Below, in pieces: positions 24,849 to 34,529 of a stretch of DNA of 64,000 bases (its first letter is position 1; each line of letters begins with the position of its first letter). Position numbers and translations under genes: made by a program. Under the pieces are notes generated by a model. The model saw only the letters and a program-made list of their open reading frames with translations, did no database searches and was not told the DNA's origin. The DNA comes from CAYZZU01 sp964483105 (GTDB lineage Bacteria; CG2-30-53-67): assembly GCA_964483105.1 (NCBI GenBank), contig CAYZZU010000006.1, forward strand, positions 38,120-102,119, read 5' to 3'.

Positions 24849-25246
24849 ATCGACGATTCTTCATGCACACCATGCGCCCATTTTTACTTGGGAAATTCGG
24901 TGAACGCCATGCTGTGAAATATCTTCGAAAAAGGGGATACGTCATTGTGGAACGGAACTACCGTACTCCCTTTGGAGAGATCGATATCATTGCCCGGGAA
25001 GGAGATGTCCTGGCCTTTGTCGAGGTCAAAACGCGTTCCTCCCGTACATTCGGGCTTCCGCAGGAGGCGGTGGATTTACGGAAACGCCGCCAGATTATCC
25101 GAACGGCGCGGGCCTTTCTCAGGGAGCAGGGCGAGCCGTCGATATTCTGCAGGTTCGATGTTCTGGCTTTGGAAGCGGATCGCGGCGGGAACGTGCGCCG
25201 TGTCCAGTTGATCCGGGGGGCCTTCGATGTCCCTGTGGATTCATGA
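24845..25246 (+). CDS. yraN: UPF0102 family protein YraN
   Basis: 133 residues with an endonuclease-like fold; the biochemical role of the family is unresolved. Family motifs are LGKFGERHAVKYL, RGYVIVERNYR, GEIDIIAREGDVLAFVEVKTRSS and PQEAVDLRKRRQI. These hold the PD-(D/E)xK-type acidic and Lys residues. The ATG at 24845 overlaps the rnhB stop (ATGA), but in-frame ATGs at 24863 and 24872 are also possible. It is the last gene of the ffh-led operon and convergent with the next gene, with 6 bp between. Confidence 0.9.
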   Translation: MNRRFFMHTMRPFLLGKFGERHAVKYLRKRGYVIVERNYRTPFGEIDIIAREGDVLAFVEVKTRSSRTFGLPQEAVDLRKRRQIIRTARAFLREQGEPSIFCRFDVLALEADRGGNVRRVQLIRGAFDVPVDS

Positions 25247-25252
25247 AGGAGA

Positions 25253-26332
25253 CTACGGGACATCTCCCTCTTCAAGGAGGCCGGTCAGGACGTCCGTGAC
25301 CCGGGGATGAAACTGAACGCCCCGACAGCGACGGAGCTCCCGGATGACTTCGTTCTGATCGGTAAATCCGTTCCGGTAGCATCGTGCGGAGGTCATGGCG
25401 TCGTAACTGTCCGCCACAGTGATGATGCAGGTTAACAGGTCCAGTTCGGGACCCGGGATCCCTTTCGGATATCCATTCCCGTCCCAGCGTTCATGATGGC
25501 GGGCCACGATCGGAATTTCCCGATCCAGAAAAGAAAGAGGTTCGAGGATGTGAGCGCCGATGGTGGGGTGTTCTTTCATCCTGTTCCATTCTTCTTCCGT
25601 AAGGCGTCCGGCCTTGTTAATGGAGCTGAGATCGATGATCAGTTTCCCGACGTCATGAAGCTCGGCGGCGCGCGTCAGGGTGTTGAGATCTTTCCGGGAA
25701 AGCCCCATGCTCCGTCCGATGGTTTGGGCGATTCGTGTTACCCGCGCTGAATGTCCGGCAGTGTATGGGTCCTTCTGCTCCATGGCGTTCATGAGAGAAC
25801 TCATAATCCCGATATAGACGTTCTCCATTTTCTGCCCATACTCCTGCAACTGGCGGTTTTTTTCAGCCAGCTCGACAATCTTTTCCTCCAGGTGTCCCAC
25901 AAGCCGGTGACTGTATTCCCGGAGATAATTCCTCTCAATCGGTGCGTGGACTTTTTCCCGCGCTCCACTGAGATAGTTCCTGATTTTTTCGGGCAAATCC
26001 CGGGCTACGATCGGTTTTGCCAGATAACCGTCACATCCGGCGATCAGGGATCGTTCACGATCTCCTTCTCCGGACTGACCTGTCAGAGCGACGATCGGGA
26101 TGTCCTTCAGTTCGGGGATGCTTTTGATTCGTGTGGTGGCTTCATATCCGTTCAGGCCGGGGATGTTGATATCCATGAGAATGAGATCCGGCAGGAATTC
26201 TTTGGCGATATGGACACCTTCGATGCCGTTGTCGGCCTCGAGGATTTCATAACCGTTCCGTTCGAGTATCTTCCGGATTAGAAGCCGGCTGGAGGGGTTG
26301 TCCTCGATGCAGAGAATTTTGGGAGAAGCCAT
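25253..26332 (-). CDS. HD-GYP response regulator (cyclic-di-GMP phosphodiesterase)
   Basis: 359 residues. The receiver (1-122) has Glu/Asp10-11, acceptor Asp54, Thr84 and Lys106. A short helical linker (about 130-180) follows, and then an HD-GYP domain with AELHDVGK, KEHPTIGAHIL, ARHHERWDGNGYPKG and VADSYDAMTS. All HD-GYP hallmark residues are present, so it probably hydrolyses cyclic di-GMP in response to an unlinked kinase. The start at 26332 has AGAAGGA 8 nt upstream; a longer frame to 26401 lacks this. A single-gene unit is likely. Confidence 0.93.
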   Translation of the reverse strand: MASPKILCIEDNPSSRLLIRKILERNGYEILEADNGIEGVHIAKEFLPDLILMDINIPGLNGYEATTRIKSIPELKDIPIVALTGQSGEGDRERSLIAGCDGYLAKPIVARDLPEKIRNYLSGAREKVHAPIERNYLREYSHRLVGHLEEKIVELAEKNRQLQEYGQKMENVYIGIMSSLMNAMEQKDPYTAGHSARVTRIAQTIGRSMGLSRKDLNTLTRAAELHDVGKLIIDLSSINKAGRLTEEEWNRMKEHPTIGAHILEPLSFLDREIPIVARHHERWDGNGYPKGIPGPELDLLTCIITVADSYDAMTSARCYRNGFTDQNEVIRELRRCRGVQFHPRVTDVLTGLLEEGDVP

Positions 26333-26448
26333 AAGATCCGTCCTTCTTGCTAAAGTCCATCCTTCCATCCCGACGAGAGACGCCAGGTGTCTTCCCTCCA
26401 TTCCCCGGACATTCCGATACTATACCACAGGTTTTTCTTTTTGTGTAT

Positions 26449-27735
26449 TCAGGGGACTGCGGTGTCTGAGGCCCGATCCAGGACCCGCCTGGGATCCCGG
26501 ACCAGGAAAATCAGAATCAGGAGGCCGATTGCAGTCAGCCCCGCGGAGAGGGCGAAGGCCGCGGTATAGGAGAAATGATCCACGATCATGCCCCCGACAA
26601 TCGGAGAGAGGGCGAACACCGGGGCCGCAAAACTGTTGGAGAGGCCGATATATAGAGGTCTTTCTTCCGGTGGGCAGAACTCCAGGACAAGATTCATGTT
26701 CGAGACCAGTGTACCGCTGATATACCCTCCCGCAAAAATGAAACAAGCATAAAAAAGAGTGACCGTAGGTGCGAACAGTGCCGTGAGGGATGCCAGAATA
26801 CTCATGATGGCCGATCCCACCATACTGATCTTGTGGCCTTTTCGGTCTCCGATGAGGCCCCAGAGGATTCCGGTCGCCCCCTGGGCGGCCATGAAGATCG
26901 CGGTAAAAATCCCGGCGTAGCTGCTCGTCAGGTGAAACCGTTCCACCGCGTAGACTGCGTAGAAAGCGAGGGTCAGATTCGTGAAGGCGATCAACGCGAA
27001 GGCGACATTATAGAAAAAGAAATTACGGTCTTGTCGAAGAATGCCCGGCAGGGATCGGAGGAAACGAAGAAGCTCAATTTTTTTCTTGACCACGGGATAG
27101 GGAACCTCCCGGGTCAGAGCGAAAAAGAAGAGAGAAACATTCAGGATGATAAAAGCCGCGGCGAAGCAGAGAGAGAAGTTGTAAGGGAAAGGGAAAGACC
27201 GGATCAAAAAGTAAGAGAAGACCGCCCCCACCACCGCAAAGGCGCGTCCGAGGGTAAAACGCATCCCCAGAAAGGCTCCCCGCTTTCCGGGAAGAATGAT
27301 TCTTCCGATCATGTCGAGCCAGGGTGGGATGACCAGTCCCCATCCCAGCGTAAAAATGAGGTAGAGTGCGAAAAAAAGCCCCACGGAATAGAGGGAAGGA
27401 AGATGAGTCATCCAGGGCAGAATCAGGGCCAGGATCAGCCAGGGGAGACGCATGACCACTCCCACAAAAACAACGACCCCTTTCTTTAAAGGCATGGACT
27501 CGATGTAGTGGGCCGAGAAGATCTGCGGGAGAAAAATCCCGACCATGGTAAAGGTATGGACCAATCCGATCGTGAATTTGCTTTCAGTGAGCAGTCTCAG
27601 AAAGACCGGGAGTACGGTGATATGTGAAATCAGACTGCCGCCCAGGGCAAAGAAAATCCCGTCCAGCCAGCCGACGGAGATATTCCAAACGTGGTGGCGT
27701 CGAACTGAGTGTTCGAACTGGTCAAGTGGGTTCAT
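26449..27735 (-). CDS. Major facilitator superfamily transporter
   Basis: 428 residues with about 12 hydrophobic segments in two halves separated by a basic loop near 195-215 (VKKKIELLRFLRSLPG). The segment GDRKGHKISMVGSAIMS matches the loop 8-9 MFS signature, and PLYIGLSNSF is also MFS-like. There is no signal peptide. The substrate cannot be read from sequence; the position, divergent from valS and upstream of the HD-GYP gene, does not help. Confidence 0.85.
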   Translation of the reverse strand: MNPLDQFEHSVRRHHVWNISVGWLDGIFFALGGSLISHITVLPVFLRLLTESKFTIGLVHTFTMVGIFLPQIFSAHYIESMPLKKGVVVFVGVVMRLPWLILALILPWMTHLPSLYSVGLFFALYLIFTLGWGLVIPPWLDMIGRIILPGKRGAFLGMRFTLGRAFAVVGAVFSYFLIRSFPFPYNFSLCFAAAFIILNVSLFFFALTREVPYPVVKKKIELLRFLRSLPGILRQDRNFFFYNVAFALIAFTNLTLAFYAVYAVERFHLTSSYAGIFTAIFMAAQGATGILWGLIGDRKGHKISMVGSAIMSILASLTALFAPTVTLFYACFIFAGGYISGTLVSNMNLVLEFCPPEERPLYIGLSNSFAAPVFALSPIVGGMIVDHFSYTAAFALSAGLTAIGLLILIFLVRDPRRVLDRASDTAVP

Positions 27736-27937
27736 GTTGCTTCATGAAAAGTCGGCTTTCTAAGTGATGCCGCGTTGCGACAGCCGGGTTGAAAGCTCGA
27801 ATGTCCGGGGCCGGGCCGAAAGGCTAAAGAGTATTCCGCTCTTTCCAGATTGAAACTGGAAATATAGCATACCCTTCTTGCCCCACAAAGGTTTTTTTTG
27901 GGAATCCTGCCGGGATCTGATACCGTGTCCGCATCTC

Positions 27938-27967
27938 TTGACAGGCCATGAGCATAAAATGTATAGT
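27938..27967 (+). promoter_or_regulatory. Promoter of valS
   Basis: TTGACA (27938-27943), an 18-bp spacer and TATAGT (27962-27967), five of six matches to the -10. The start near 27974 lies inside an upstream in-frame extension of valS, which rules out a start at 27948. The rest of the 317-bp MFS-valS interval holds no gene that I can support. Confidence 0.75.
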
Positions 27968-28052
27968 ACCGGCCTTGAGTCTCTTCGTGTGGACGGTTTG
28001 CGTGTGGGGCGTTTTTGCCCTGTTTTTTTCGGAAAGGAATGGAACGGTGTCT

Positions 28053-30704
28053 ATGAAGGAAGACGATCGAAGTTTTCCGGCCCTGGAGAAGGTGTACGAT
28101 CCTCAGGGTACGGAGAAAAAATGGTACGACTTCTGGATGGAGAAGGGGTATTTCCGGGGAGGACTCGATCCCGATCGTCCCTTCTTCTCCATTGTGATTC
28201 CTCCTCCCAACGTCACCGGATCCCTCCACATGGGACACGCTCTCAATAACACGATGCAGGATATTCTCGTGCGGTGGAAACGGATGCAGGGGGCCAATAC
28301 CCTCTGGATGCCGGGGACGGATCATGCCGGGATCGCGACGCAGAATGTGGTGGAACGGGCCCTCGCGTCGGAAGGGAAGAACCGTCATGATCTCGGTCGG
28401 GAGGCCTTTATCGACCGGGTCTGGAAATGGCGGGCGGAGTACGGCGGCGTCATTATCAATCAGTTGAAACGGATCGGCGCTTCCTGCGACTGGAGCCGTG
28501 AACGATTTACGATGGACGAGGGGCTCTCCCGGGCCGTCCGGGAGGTCTTCGTGCGGCTCTACGAGGAAGGACTGATCTACCGAGACAACTATATCACCAA
28601 CTGGTGCCCTCGCTGTCACACGGCCCTCTCGGACGTGGAGGTGGAGCACGAGGAGACAGCGGGCAAGCTGTACCATATCCGCTATCCGCTCGTTGGACGG
28701 GATGGGTATGTCACCGTGGCGACGACCCGGCCGGAGACCCTGCTGGGCGATACGGCCCTGGCTGTGCATCCCGAGGACGAACGGTATCAGACCCTGCAGG
28801 GTGCGTACGTGCTGCTCCCCGTCCTTGAACGGAAACTGCCGGTGATCGCTGACACCTATGTGGAACGGGATTTCGGGACCGGTGTGGTGAAGATTACCCC
28901 CGCTCATGATCCGAACGACTTCGAGGTAGGGCTCCGTCACAACCTGGAACAGATCTGTGTGATGGACCGGGATGCCAGGATGAACGAGAAGGCCGGCAGT
29001 TATGCCGGGATGGACCGGAACACCTGCCGGAAGGCACTGGTTCGGGACCTCAGGAAACTCGGGCTCCTGGAGAAGATTGAAGATCACAACCATGCGGTCG
29101 GGCATTGTTACCGCTGCAAGACCGTGGTGGAACCGATGCTTTCGCTGCAATGGTTCGTCCGGATGAAAGAGCTGGCCGCACCCGCCATCCGTGCGGTGGA
29201 GGAGGGACGGGTGCGCTTCATCCCTTCGGGGTGGCAAAACACCTATTTCGAGTGGATGCGGAATATTCGGGACTGGTGCATCTCCCGGCAGATCTGGTGG
29301 GGACACAGAATCCCGGCCTGGTACTGCAAGGACTGCGGTGAAATCACCGTGGATCGGATCGACCCCGTGCGTTGCGCCCATTGCGGGAGTTCCGGAATCC
29401 GCCAGGAGACCGATGTCCTGGACACGTGGTTCTCCTCCGCGCTCTGGCCCTTTTCCACCCTGGGGTGGCCCGATCGGACGCCGGAACTGAAATATTATTA
29501 TCCCACATCGGTTCTGATCACCGGGTTTGACATTATCTTTTTCTGGGTGGCCCGGATGACCATGATGGGCCTCAAGTTCATGGGGGAGGTTCCCTTCCGG
29601 GATGTTTATATCCATGCCCTGGTGCGGGACGCCGAAGGGCAGAAAATGTCCAAATCGAAGGGGAATGTGATCGATCCCCTGATTATGGTCGACAGGTATG
29701 GAACCGACGCCTTCCGCTTTACCCTGACCGCCTTCGCGGCCCAGGGGAGGGATGTCCGGCTTTCGGAAGAGCGGATTCAGGGCTACCGGAATTTCGCGAA
29801 CAAGATCTGGAACGCGGCCCGTTTCGCCCTGATGAACCTCGATGGGTATTCCACCGATGCGCCGGCTGCCGAGCCGGAACTGGCGGATCGCTGGATTGCC
29901 AGCCGGTTGAATCGAGCCGTTTCTTTGGTAGAGGAGGCGCTTTCCTCTTATAAATTCAATGAAGCGGCATCCACGCTCTACCAGTTTTTTTGGCATGAGT
30001 TCTGCGACTGGTACCTCGAGATGATCAAGGAGCGGCTCTACGGGGAGGATTCCGAACGGAGACAGCGGGCCCGCAAGGAGTTGGTCCGTGTCCTGGACGA
30101 AAGTCTCCGACTGCTCCATCCGGTCATGCCTTTTATCACCGAGGAGATCTATCAGCACATTCCAGGACACGGAGAGAGTATCATGACGGCGCCCTTTCCC
30201 GAGGTGCAGCCGGCGCGGGATGATCCGGAGGCCGAAGAGGAAATGTCACTGGTGATGGACGTCGTGACACGGATCCGGAATATCCGTGGAGAGATGAACA
30301 TTCCGCCGGGCAAGGGACTTCGTCCGCTCATCCGTGCAGGAGACGAGGTTTCGGCCTCGGTCCTCAGGAAGCAGAGCGGCTATATTCTGTCTCTCACCCG
30401 ATCCAGGGATCTTCAAATCGGGACCGGTCTGACCCGCCCCCCCTCGTCCGCTACCGCCGTGGGGGACCGGTTCGAGGTTTTTGTTCCGCTCGAAGGTCTG
30501 ATCGACTTTGACGAGGAACGAACCCGGCTGATTAAGAGTCTCCAAAAGGTTCAAAAGGAGATTACCGTGGTTTCGCGCAAACTGGCCAACGAGTCCTTTA
30601 TCGCCAAGGCGCCGTCCGAGGTGGTGGAAAAGGAAAGGTCCAAGCGGGAAGAGCTCCTGGCCAGAGAGAAGAAGATCGAAGCCGGGCTCTCCGCGCTTGA
30701 TTAG
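28053..30704 (+). CDS. valS: Valine-tRNA ligase
   Basis: Class Ia synthetase of 883 residues. In order: the HIGH variant in PPPNVTGSLHMGHALNN, the CP1 editing domain (TVATTRPETLLGDTA, GVVKITPAHDPNDFEVG), Zn-type Cys groups (HCYRCKTVVEPMLS; CKDCG..CAHCG), DTWFSSALWPFSTLGWP, KMSKS in GQKMSKSKGNVIDP, the helical anticodon domain and a C-terminal coiled coil (RLIKSLQKVQKEI). ATG 28053 is chosen because the promoter lies within the longer frame. It charges the tRNA family encoded at 7763. nadC follows after 13 bp. Confidence 0.97.
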   Translation: MKEDDRSFPALEKVYDPQGTEKKWYDFWMEKGYFRGGLDPDRPFFSIVIPPPNVTGSLHMGHALNNTMQDILVRWKRMQGANTLWMPGTDHAGIATQNVVERALASEGKNRHDLGREAFIDRVWKWRAEYGGVIINQLKRIGASCDWSRERFTMDEGLSRAVREVFVRLYEEGLIYRDNYITNWCPRCHTALSDVEVEHEETAGKLYHIRYPLVGRDGYVTVATTRPETLLGDTALAVHPEDERYQTLQGAYVLLPVLERKLPVIADTYVERDFGTGVVKITPAHDPNDFEVGLRHNLEQICVMDRDARMNEKAGSYAGMDRNTCRKALVRDLRKLGLLEKIEDHNHAVGHCYRCKTVVEPMLSLQWFVRMKELAAPAIRAVEEGRVRFIPSGWQNTYFEWMRNIRDWCISRQIWWGHRIPAWYCKDCGEITVDRIDPVRCAHCGSSGIRQETDVLDTWFSSALWPFSTLGWPDRTPELKYYYPTSVLITGFDIIFFWVARMTMMGLKFMGEVPFRDVYIHALVRDAEGQKMSKSKGNVIDPLIMVDRYGTDAFRFTLTAFAAQGRDVRLSEERIQGYRNFANKIWNAARFALMNLDGYSTDAPAAEPELADRWIASRLNRAVSLVEEALSSYKFNEAASTLYQFFWHEFCDWYLEMIKERLYGEDSERRQRARKELVRVLDESLRLLHPVMPFITEEIYQHIPGHGESIMTAPFPEVQPARDDPEAEEEMSLVMDVVTRIRNIRGEMNIPPGKGLRPLIRAGDEVSASVLRKQSGYILSLTRSRDLQIGTGLTRPPSSATAVGDRFEVFVPLEGLIDFDEERTRLIKSLQKVQKEITVVSRKLANESFIAKAPSEVVEKERSKREELLAREKKIEAGLSALD

Positions 30705-30717
30705 TTGAAAGCTTTCT

Positions 30718-31557
30718 ATGGTATTCCCGGACTCAGTGATTCAGAGGATCATTCGGAAGGCGATTGAGGAAGACGTCGGTGCTGGTGATATAACGACCGA
30801 AGCGATCCTTCCTTCCGGAAAGACGGCGACCGCCGAGGTGGTCGCAAAAGAGGATCTGGTCCTGGCGGGCGCCCGGACGGTCCGTGCGACCTTTCACCAT
30901 GTTGATCCGTCGCTGGATGTGACGGTTCACTGCCATGATGGAGACAGGGTCGTCAGGGGGAAGGTGATGGCCACGGTCCGGGGATCCGTGGCTTCTATCC
31001 TCAAGGCGGAACGGGTCTGCCTGAATCTTCTGCAACATCTCTGTGGGGTGGCCACGGTGACGGCGGCCTTCGTGGCGAGGGTATCGGGCCTGCCGGTCCG
31101 GATACTGGACACCCGGAAGACCCTTCCTGGATTCCGGGTCCTTGACAAGTACGCGGTCCGGGTCGGAGGGGGATACAACCATCGTTTTGGACTCTACGAC
31201 GGGATCCTGATCAAAGACAATCATATCGCCGTGGCCGGCGGGATCATCCCCGCCGTCCGCCGTGTCCGGGAGCGGTTTTCCGAGCCCGGCCCGATCGTGG
31301 TGGAGGTGACGAATCTGGATGAGGTCCGGGAGGCGGTGGTGGTTCAGGCCGATGTCATCATGCTCGATAACATGAACCTGGGCGACATGCGGGCCGCCGT
31401 GGAATGGATCGGGAAACGAGCGGAGACAGAGGCGTCGGGAAATGTCACGTTGCGGAATGTCCGGGAGGTGGCGGAAACCGGTGTGGACCGGATTTCGGTC
31501 GGTGCCCTGACCCATTCGGTTCAGGCATCGGACATCTCTCTCGTGATCCGGATTTGA
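30718..31557 (+). CDS. nadC: Nicotinate-nucleotide pyrophosphorylase (quinolinate phosphoribosyltransferase)
   Basis: Makes nicotinate mononucleotide from quinolinate and PRPP in de novo NAD synthesis. It shows EDVGAGDITTEA, the N-terminal sandwich, ERVCLNLLQHLCGVAT, DTRKTLPGFRVLDKYAVRVGG, HRFGLYDGILIKDNH and VEVTNLDEV followed by VIMLDNM, all typical. 279 residues. It is followed by birA and coaX, a common cofactor-gene grouping. nadA and nadB are not in the window. Confidence 0.97.
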   Translation: MVFPDSVIQRIIRKAIEEDVGAGDITTEAILPSGKTATAEVVAKEDLVLAGARTVRATFHHVDPSLDVTVHCHDGDRVVRGKVMATVRGSVASILKAERVCLNLLQHLCGVATVTAAFVARVSGLPVRILDTRKTLPGFRVLDKYAVRVGGGYNHRFGLYDGILIKDNHIAVAGGIIPAVRRVRERFSEPGPIVVEVTNLDEVREAVVVQADVIMLDNMNLGDMRAAVEWIGKRAETEASGNVTLRNVREVAETGVDRISVGALTHSVQASDISLVIRI

Positions 31558-31594
31558 TGCCGGTCTTTTCACCTGTTTTGAGTGTGTCTGGAGA

Positions 31595-32455
31595 ATGAAC
31601 AGCGAAAACCGGGAAGCGGAAAGGGAGCATCCCGAAGCGGCAGGGTTCTTCACCTCTGATCAGATCCGGGAAAATCTCCATACCCGAATCATCGGACGCA
31701 GCCTGTTCTGCCTGTCCCATGTTGATTCCACAAACCGTCTGGCCCGGGAACTGGCCGCAGAGGGTGCAGAAGAAGGAACCCTCGTGGTCGCCGATTCCCA
31801 GGATCGGGGGAGGGGGAGACTCGGCCGGTCCTGGTTCTCGCCGTCGGGTTGCAATCTTTATCTTTCTCTTATACTCCGTCCCGCTCTTTCTCCTTCCCGT
31901 GTTGCTCAGGTTACCCTCATGACCGCGGTTTCCCTCTGTGAAACCCTGATTCATCAGACCGGCCTTCCGGTTCGGATCAAATGGCCCAACGATCTGTACA
32001 TTCGGGGGAAAAAGCTCGGGGGGATTCTGAGCGAGGGCGTACTCCATCGGGACCGGATCCGGTTTCTGGTGGTCGGGATCGGGATCAATGTCAATCTGAA
32101 GGAGGAGGATTTTCGCGGGGAATTAGGCCGTACGGGCACTTCCCTCCTCGTGGAAGGAGGAAGGAGGCTGGACCGCTCTGATCTGCTGCGATCCGTTCTG
32201 GTCTCCCTTGATTCCGATTACGATCGTTTCCGTCGGGAGGGGTTCACTTCTTTCCGGAGGCGTTGGGCGCAACTCTCGATGACGCTCGGAGAGCGGGTCC
32301 GGGTCCGCCTGGCCGATCGGGAGGTGACCGGTACGGCCCTGGGGTTGGGCGGGGAAGGCGGCTTGCGGGTGCGGGAAAAGGATGGTACCGTGATCAATAT
32401 AGAGAGCGGGGATGTGATTCAGGCCTGTTCGGGGACCGGCTTGAGTTCTGTCTGA
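31595..32455 (+). CDS. birA: Biotin-[acetyl-CoA-carboxylase] ligase, no DNA-binding domain
   Basis: 286 residues. The catalytic domain has HVDSTNRLARELA, QDRGRGRLGRSWFSPSG (biotinyl-AMP loop), IKWPNDLYIRGKKLGGILSE and VVGIGINVNL. The C-terminal SH3-like domain has GERVRVRLADREVTGTALGLGGEGGL. The N-terminal winged helix of E. coli BirA is absent; a 35-residue variable N-terminus replaces it. It therefore biotinylates carboxylases but should not be a repressor. Confidence 0.94.
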   Translation: MNSENREAEREHPEAAGFFTSDQIRENLHTRIIGRSLFCLSHVDSTNRLARELAAEGAEEGTLVVADSQDRGRGRLGRSWFSPSGCNLYLSLILRPALSPSRVAQVTLMTAVSLCETLIHQTGLPVRIKWPNDLYIRGKKLGGILSEGVLHRDRIRFLVVGIGINVNLKEEDFRGELGRTGTSLLVEGGRRLDRSDLLRSVLVSLDSDYDRFRREGFTSFRRRWAQLSMTLGERVRVRLADREVTGTALGLGGEGGLRVREKDGTVINIESGDVIQACSGTGLSSV

Positions 32456-32486
32456 AGATCGGTTGAGAAAGAGGAGAGCGCACGGG

Positions 32487-33260
32487 ATGCTTCTTGCCAT
32501 GGATGTGGGCAATACCCATACGGTTCTGGGACTTTTTTCCGGCAGCCGTCTGGTTCGGGATTGGCGGATCCGTACGGTTCGGGACGGCACCGCCGATGAG
32601 TACGGGGTCATGGTTGGGAATCTCCTTCGGAATCAGCATCCGGGGGAAGGGGCGGTTGCCGGGATGGTCATTGCCAATGTGGTTCCTCCGCTTGATTCCG
32701 TACTGAAGGAGATGGCTGCAACCCGTTTCCAGCTTGATCCGCTCTTTATCTCCGCTGAAAGCCTTCCCGGTGTTACGGTACGCTACCGGGAACCGCGGGA
32801 TGTCGGGGCGGATCGGGTGGTCAACGCCTTGGCCGCATTGGAGAGATACGCCCCTCCTCTGATCATTGTGGACTTCGGAACGGCAATCACCTTCGATGTG
32901 ATCAATGCCGACGGGGACTATGTGGGAGGGGCCATACTTCCCGGGATTGGGATTTCACTTTCGGCGTTGTTCCGGAATGCCTCCCGGCTTTTGCCGGTGG
33001 ATCTGATTTGTCCCCCTTCTCCGGTGGGGAAAACAACCGAAGAGAGTATTCAGTCCGGTGTTTTTTATGGTTACGCGAGTCTTGTCGAGGGGATGGTATC
33101 CCGTATCACAGCAGAAGTCGGGCCGGTTTCGGCTGTGATCGCGACGGGCGGATTCGCCCCTCTGATGTCTGAACGGATCCCGGTGATTACCGAAGTCGAC
33201 ACTCATCTGACGCTCAGGGGGTTACAGATCGCCTATAGCCGGACGAAGAGTAAAGGATGA
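32487..33260 (+). CDS. coaX: Type III pantothenate kinase
   Basis: First step of coenzyme A synthesis, in the ASKHA fold. Motifs: LLAMDVGNTHTVLGLF (phosphate 1), DVGADRVVNALAALERY, IIVDFGTAITFDVI (phosphate 2) and GGAILPGIGIS. 257 residues from ATG 32487, which begins just before the motif as in homologues; an in-frame TTG at 32463 would add eight residues. It follows birA by about 30 bp in the nadC-birA-coaX unit. Confidence 0.95.
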   Translation: MLLAMDVGNTHTVLGLFSGSRLVRDWRIRTVRDGTADEYGVMVGNLLRNQHPGEGAVAGMVIANVVPPLDSVLKEMAATRFQLDPLFISAESLPGVTVRYREPRDVGADRVVNALAALERYAPPLIIVDFGTAITFDVINADGDYVGGAILPGIGISLSALFRNASRLLPVDLICPPSPVGKTTEESIQSGVFYGYASLVEGMVSRITAEVGPVSAVIATGGFAPLMSERIPVITEVDTHLTLRGLQIAYSRTKSKG

Positions 33261-33309
33261 ATCGATTTTTCCTGATATTGACTTTCAATGCGTCATAAGA
33301 GAGGTGATC

Positions 33310-33750
33310 ATGATGAAACGTAAATTCGTTTTTTTTCTGATGGTTCTCTTTCCGGTTCTCTTGTCCCTGCCGGAGGGAACCCGGGCGGGTGAAGAGGATC
33401 TGCCGGACCTTCGGGTCATCATCCAGGTCAGTGAAGATTCTCCGAAGATCATGAGCATGGCTTTGAATAACGCGATGAATCTGGTTAAGGCGGTTGGACA
33501 GGATGAAATCGCAATCGAGGTGATCGCCTACGGCCCCGGAGTCCGCTTTCTGATGCAGAGCGATCAGAAATTCAGAGACCGGATTTCGAGCATGATGTTT
33601 TACGGAATCCGCTTCGTTGCCTGCGGGAACACCTTAAAGACGATGCATCTTCCCCGGAAGGATCTGATCCAGGGAGTGACGGTTGTTCAGACAGGGGTGC
33701 TGGAGATCATCCAGAAACAAAAACAGGGATGGGCCTATGTGCGGCCATGA
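33310..33750 (+). CDS. Exported DsrE/DsrF-like family protein
   Basis: 146 residues. The signal peptide (MMKRKFVFFLMVLFPVLLSLPEGTRA is the region, cleavage expected before GEED) suggests a periplasmic protein. The mature part (LRVIIQVSEDSPKIMSMALNNA, IAIEVIAYGPGVRFL, IRFVACGNTL) matches the DsrE-like fold, with a conserved Cys in the ACGNTL segment. Related proteins bind or relay sulfur, but the function of periplasmic single-domain versions is not established. The ATG at 33310 or 33313 follows AGAGAGGTG. Confidence 0.85.
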   Translation: MMKRKFVFFLMVLFPVLLSLPEGTRAGEEDLPDLRVIIQVSEDSPKIMSMALNNAMNLVKAVGQDEIAIEVIAYGPGVRFLMQSDQKFRDRISSMMFYGIRFVACGNTLKTMHLPRKDLIQGVTVVQTGVLEIIQKQKQGWAYVRP

Positions 33751-33953
33751 TGTGGGCGTGTCCGTTGTGCTGCGTGAAAATACGTTTTCGACAACGGCCT
33801 CCAGGTGAAAAGACCCCCGAATCCAGCGATAGAAATGTTCAGATCGTTTTGTTGAGGGAGCTCGTTTTGAAAAGTGTCCGGATAAACCTTGAAACCAAGA
33901 GGGGCTTTTGTTTTGGATTAAACTCCTATCGCTAATTTAAGACCCGGCCCATC

Positions 33954-33982
33954 TTGACGGAATCCGGAGTTTATGGTATAAA
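33954..33982 (+). promoter_or_regulatory. Promoter of the receiver-domain gene
   Basis: TTGACG (33954-33959), a 17-bp spacer and TATAAA (33977-33982). The start near 33989 leaves a leader of about 35 nt. The rest of the interval from 33751 holds only a weak short frame without a ribosome-binding site. Confidence 0.75.
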
Positions 33983-34024
33983 AAACAGTAAACTTCATTC
34001 CAGGGAAGTAGGGGGGGCCTGGAG

Positions 34025-34408
34025 ATGCAACCCGACCATGCAACGAAGAAATCAATCCTGGTCGTAGATGATGAGGTCCATGTACGTGAAGGATTGTGTG
34101 AAATCCTTCAGAATGAAGGATTTCATGTGGAGACGGCCTGTAACGGCAGGGAAGCTCTGACTCTCACGGTCAATAAGAAGTTTGACCTCCTGATTTCCGA
34201 CATTAAGATGCCGGAGATGGACGGGCTGCAACTTCTGGATGAAGTGCAAAAGGTCAATCCGGAAATCCGTGTGATCATGGTGACCGCTTTCGGTGATGTG
34301 CAGACCTACCTGAAATCCATGCAACTCGGGGCGCACGAATATATCAATAAACCGATCAAGGTACAGGAACTAAAGCGCGTGATCTCCACGATCATGGCCG
34401 AGTCCTGA
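34025..34408 (+). CDS. Single-domain response regulator (CheY-like)
   Basis: 127 residues, receiver only. Asp15/16 (VVDDE), acceptor Asp59 (LISDIKMP), Thr87 and Lys109 (YINKPI) are all present, so it should be phosphorylatable. No output domain follows. GGAG precedes the ATG closely. The cognate kinase is not adjacent. It may act by protein-protein contact or as a phosphate sink; homologues in this style (KSILVVDDEVHVREGL) often accompany NtrC-type proteins. Confidence 0.92.
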   Translation: MQPDHATKKSILVVDDEVHVREGLCEILQNEGFHVETACNGREALTLTVNKKFDLLISDIKMPEMDGLQLLDEVQKVNPEIRVIMVTAFGDVQTYLKSMQLGAHEYINKPIKVQELKRVISTIMAES

Positions 34409-34500
34409 TTCATCTCGAATCCGATCCCGCGGAAAAATCTCTTTCCAATCAAAGCTCCATTCATTTGATTTGTTTTTTGTCAAAAAAAACTATTTAAAAC

Positions 34501-34529
34501 TTGACAGTTGGTTTATTCTTTTATACATT
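34501..34529 (+). promoter_or_regulatory. Promoter of the amidase gene
   Basis: TTGACA (34501-34506), a 17-bp spacer and TACATT (34524-34529) in an AT-rich interval. The predicted start near 34536 gives a leader of about 26 nt without a recognisable Shine-Dalgarno sequence. Confidence 0.7.

Noticed and set aside
27732..30170. An open frame of more than 800 codons on the minus strand opposite valS
   Set aside because: It mirrors the valS codons in a GC-rich gene; its product is Pro/His/Arg-rich with no recognisable domain, and valS motifs on the plus strand are unambiguous.
33729..33935. A 68-codon frame between the DsrE-like gene and the receiver gene
   Set aside because: It begins inside the DsrE-like gene, lacks a ribosome-binding site and resembles no known protein.
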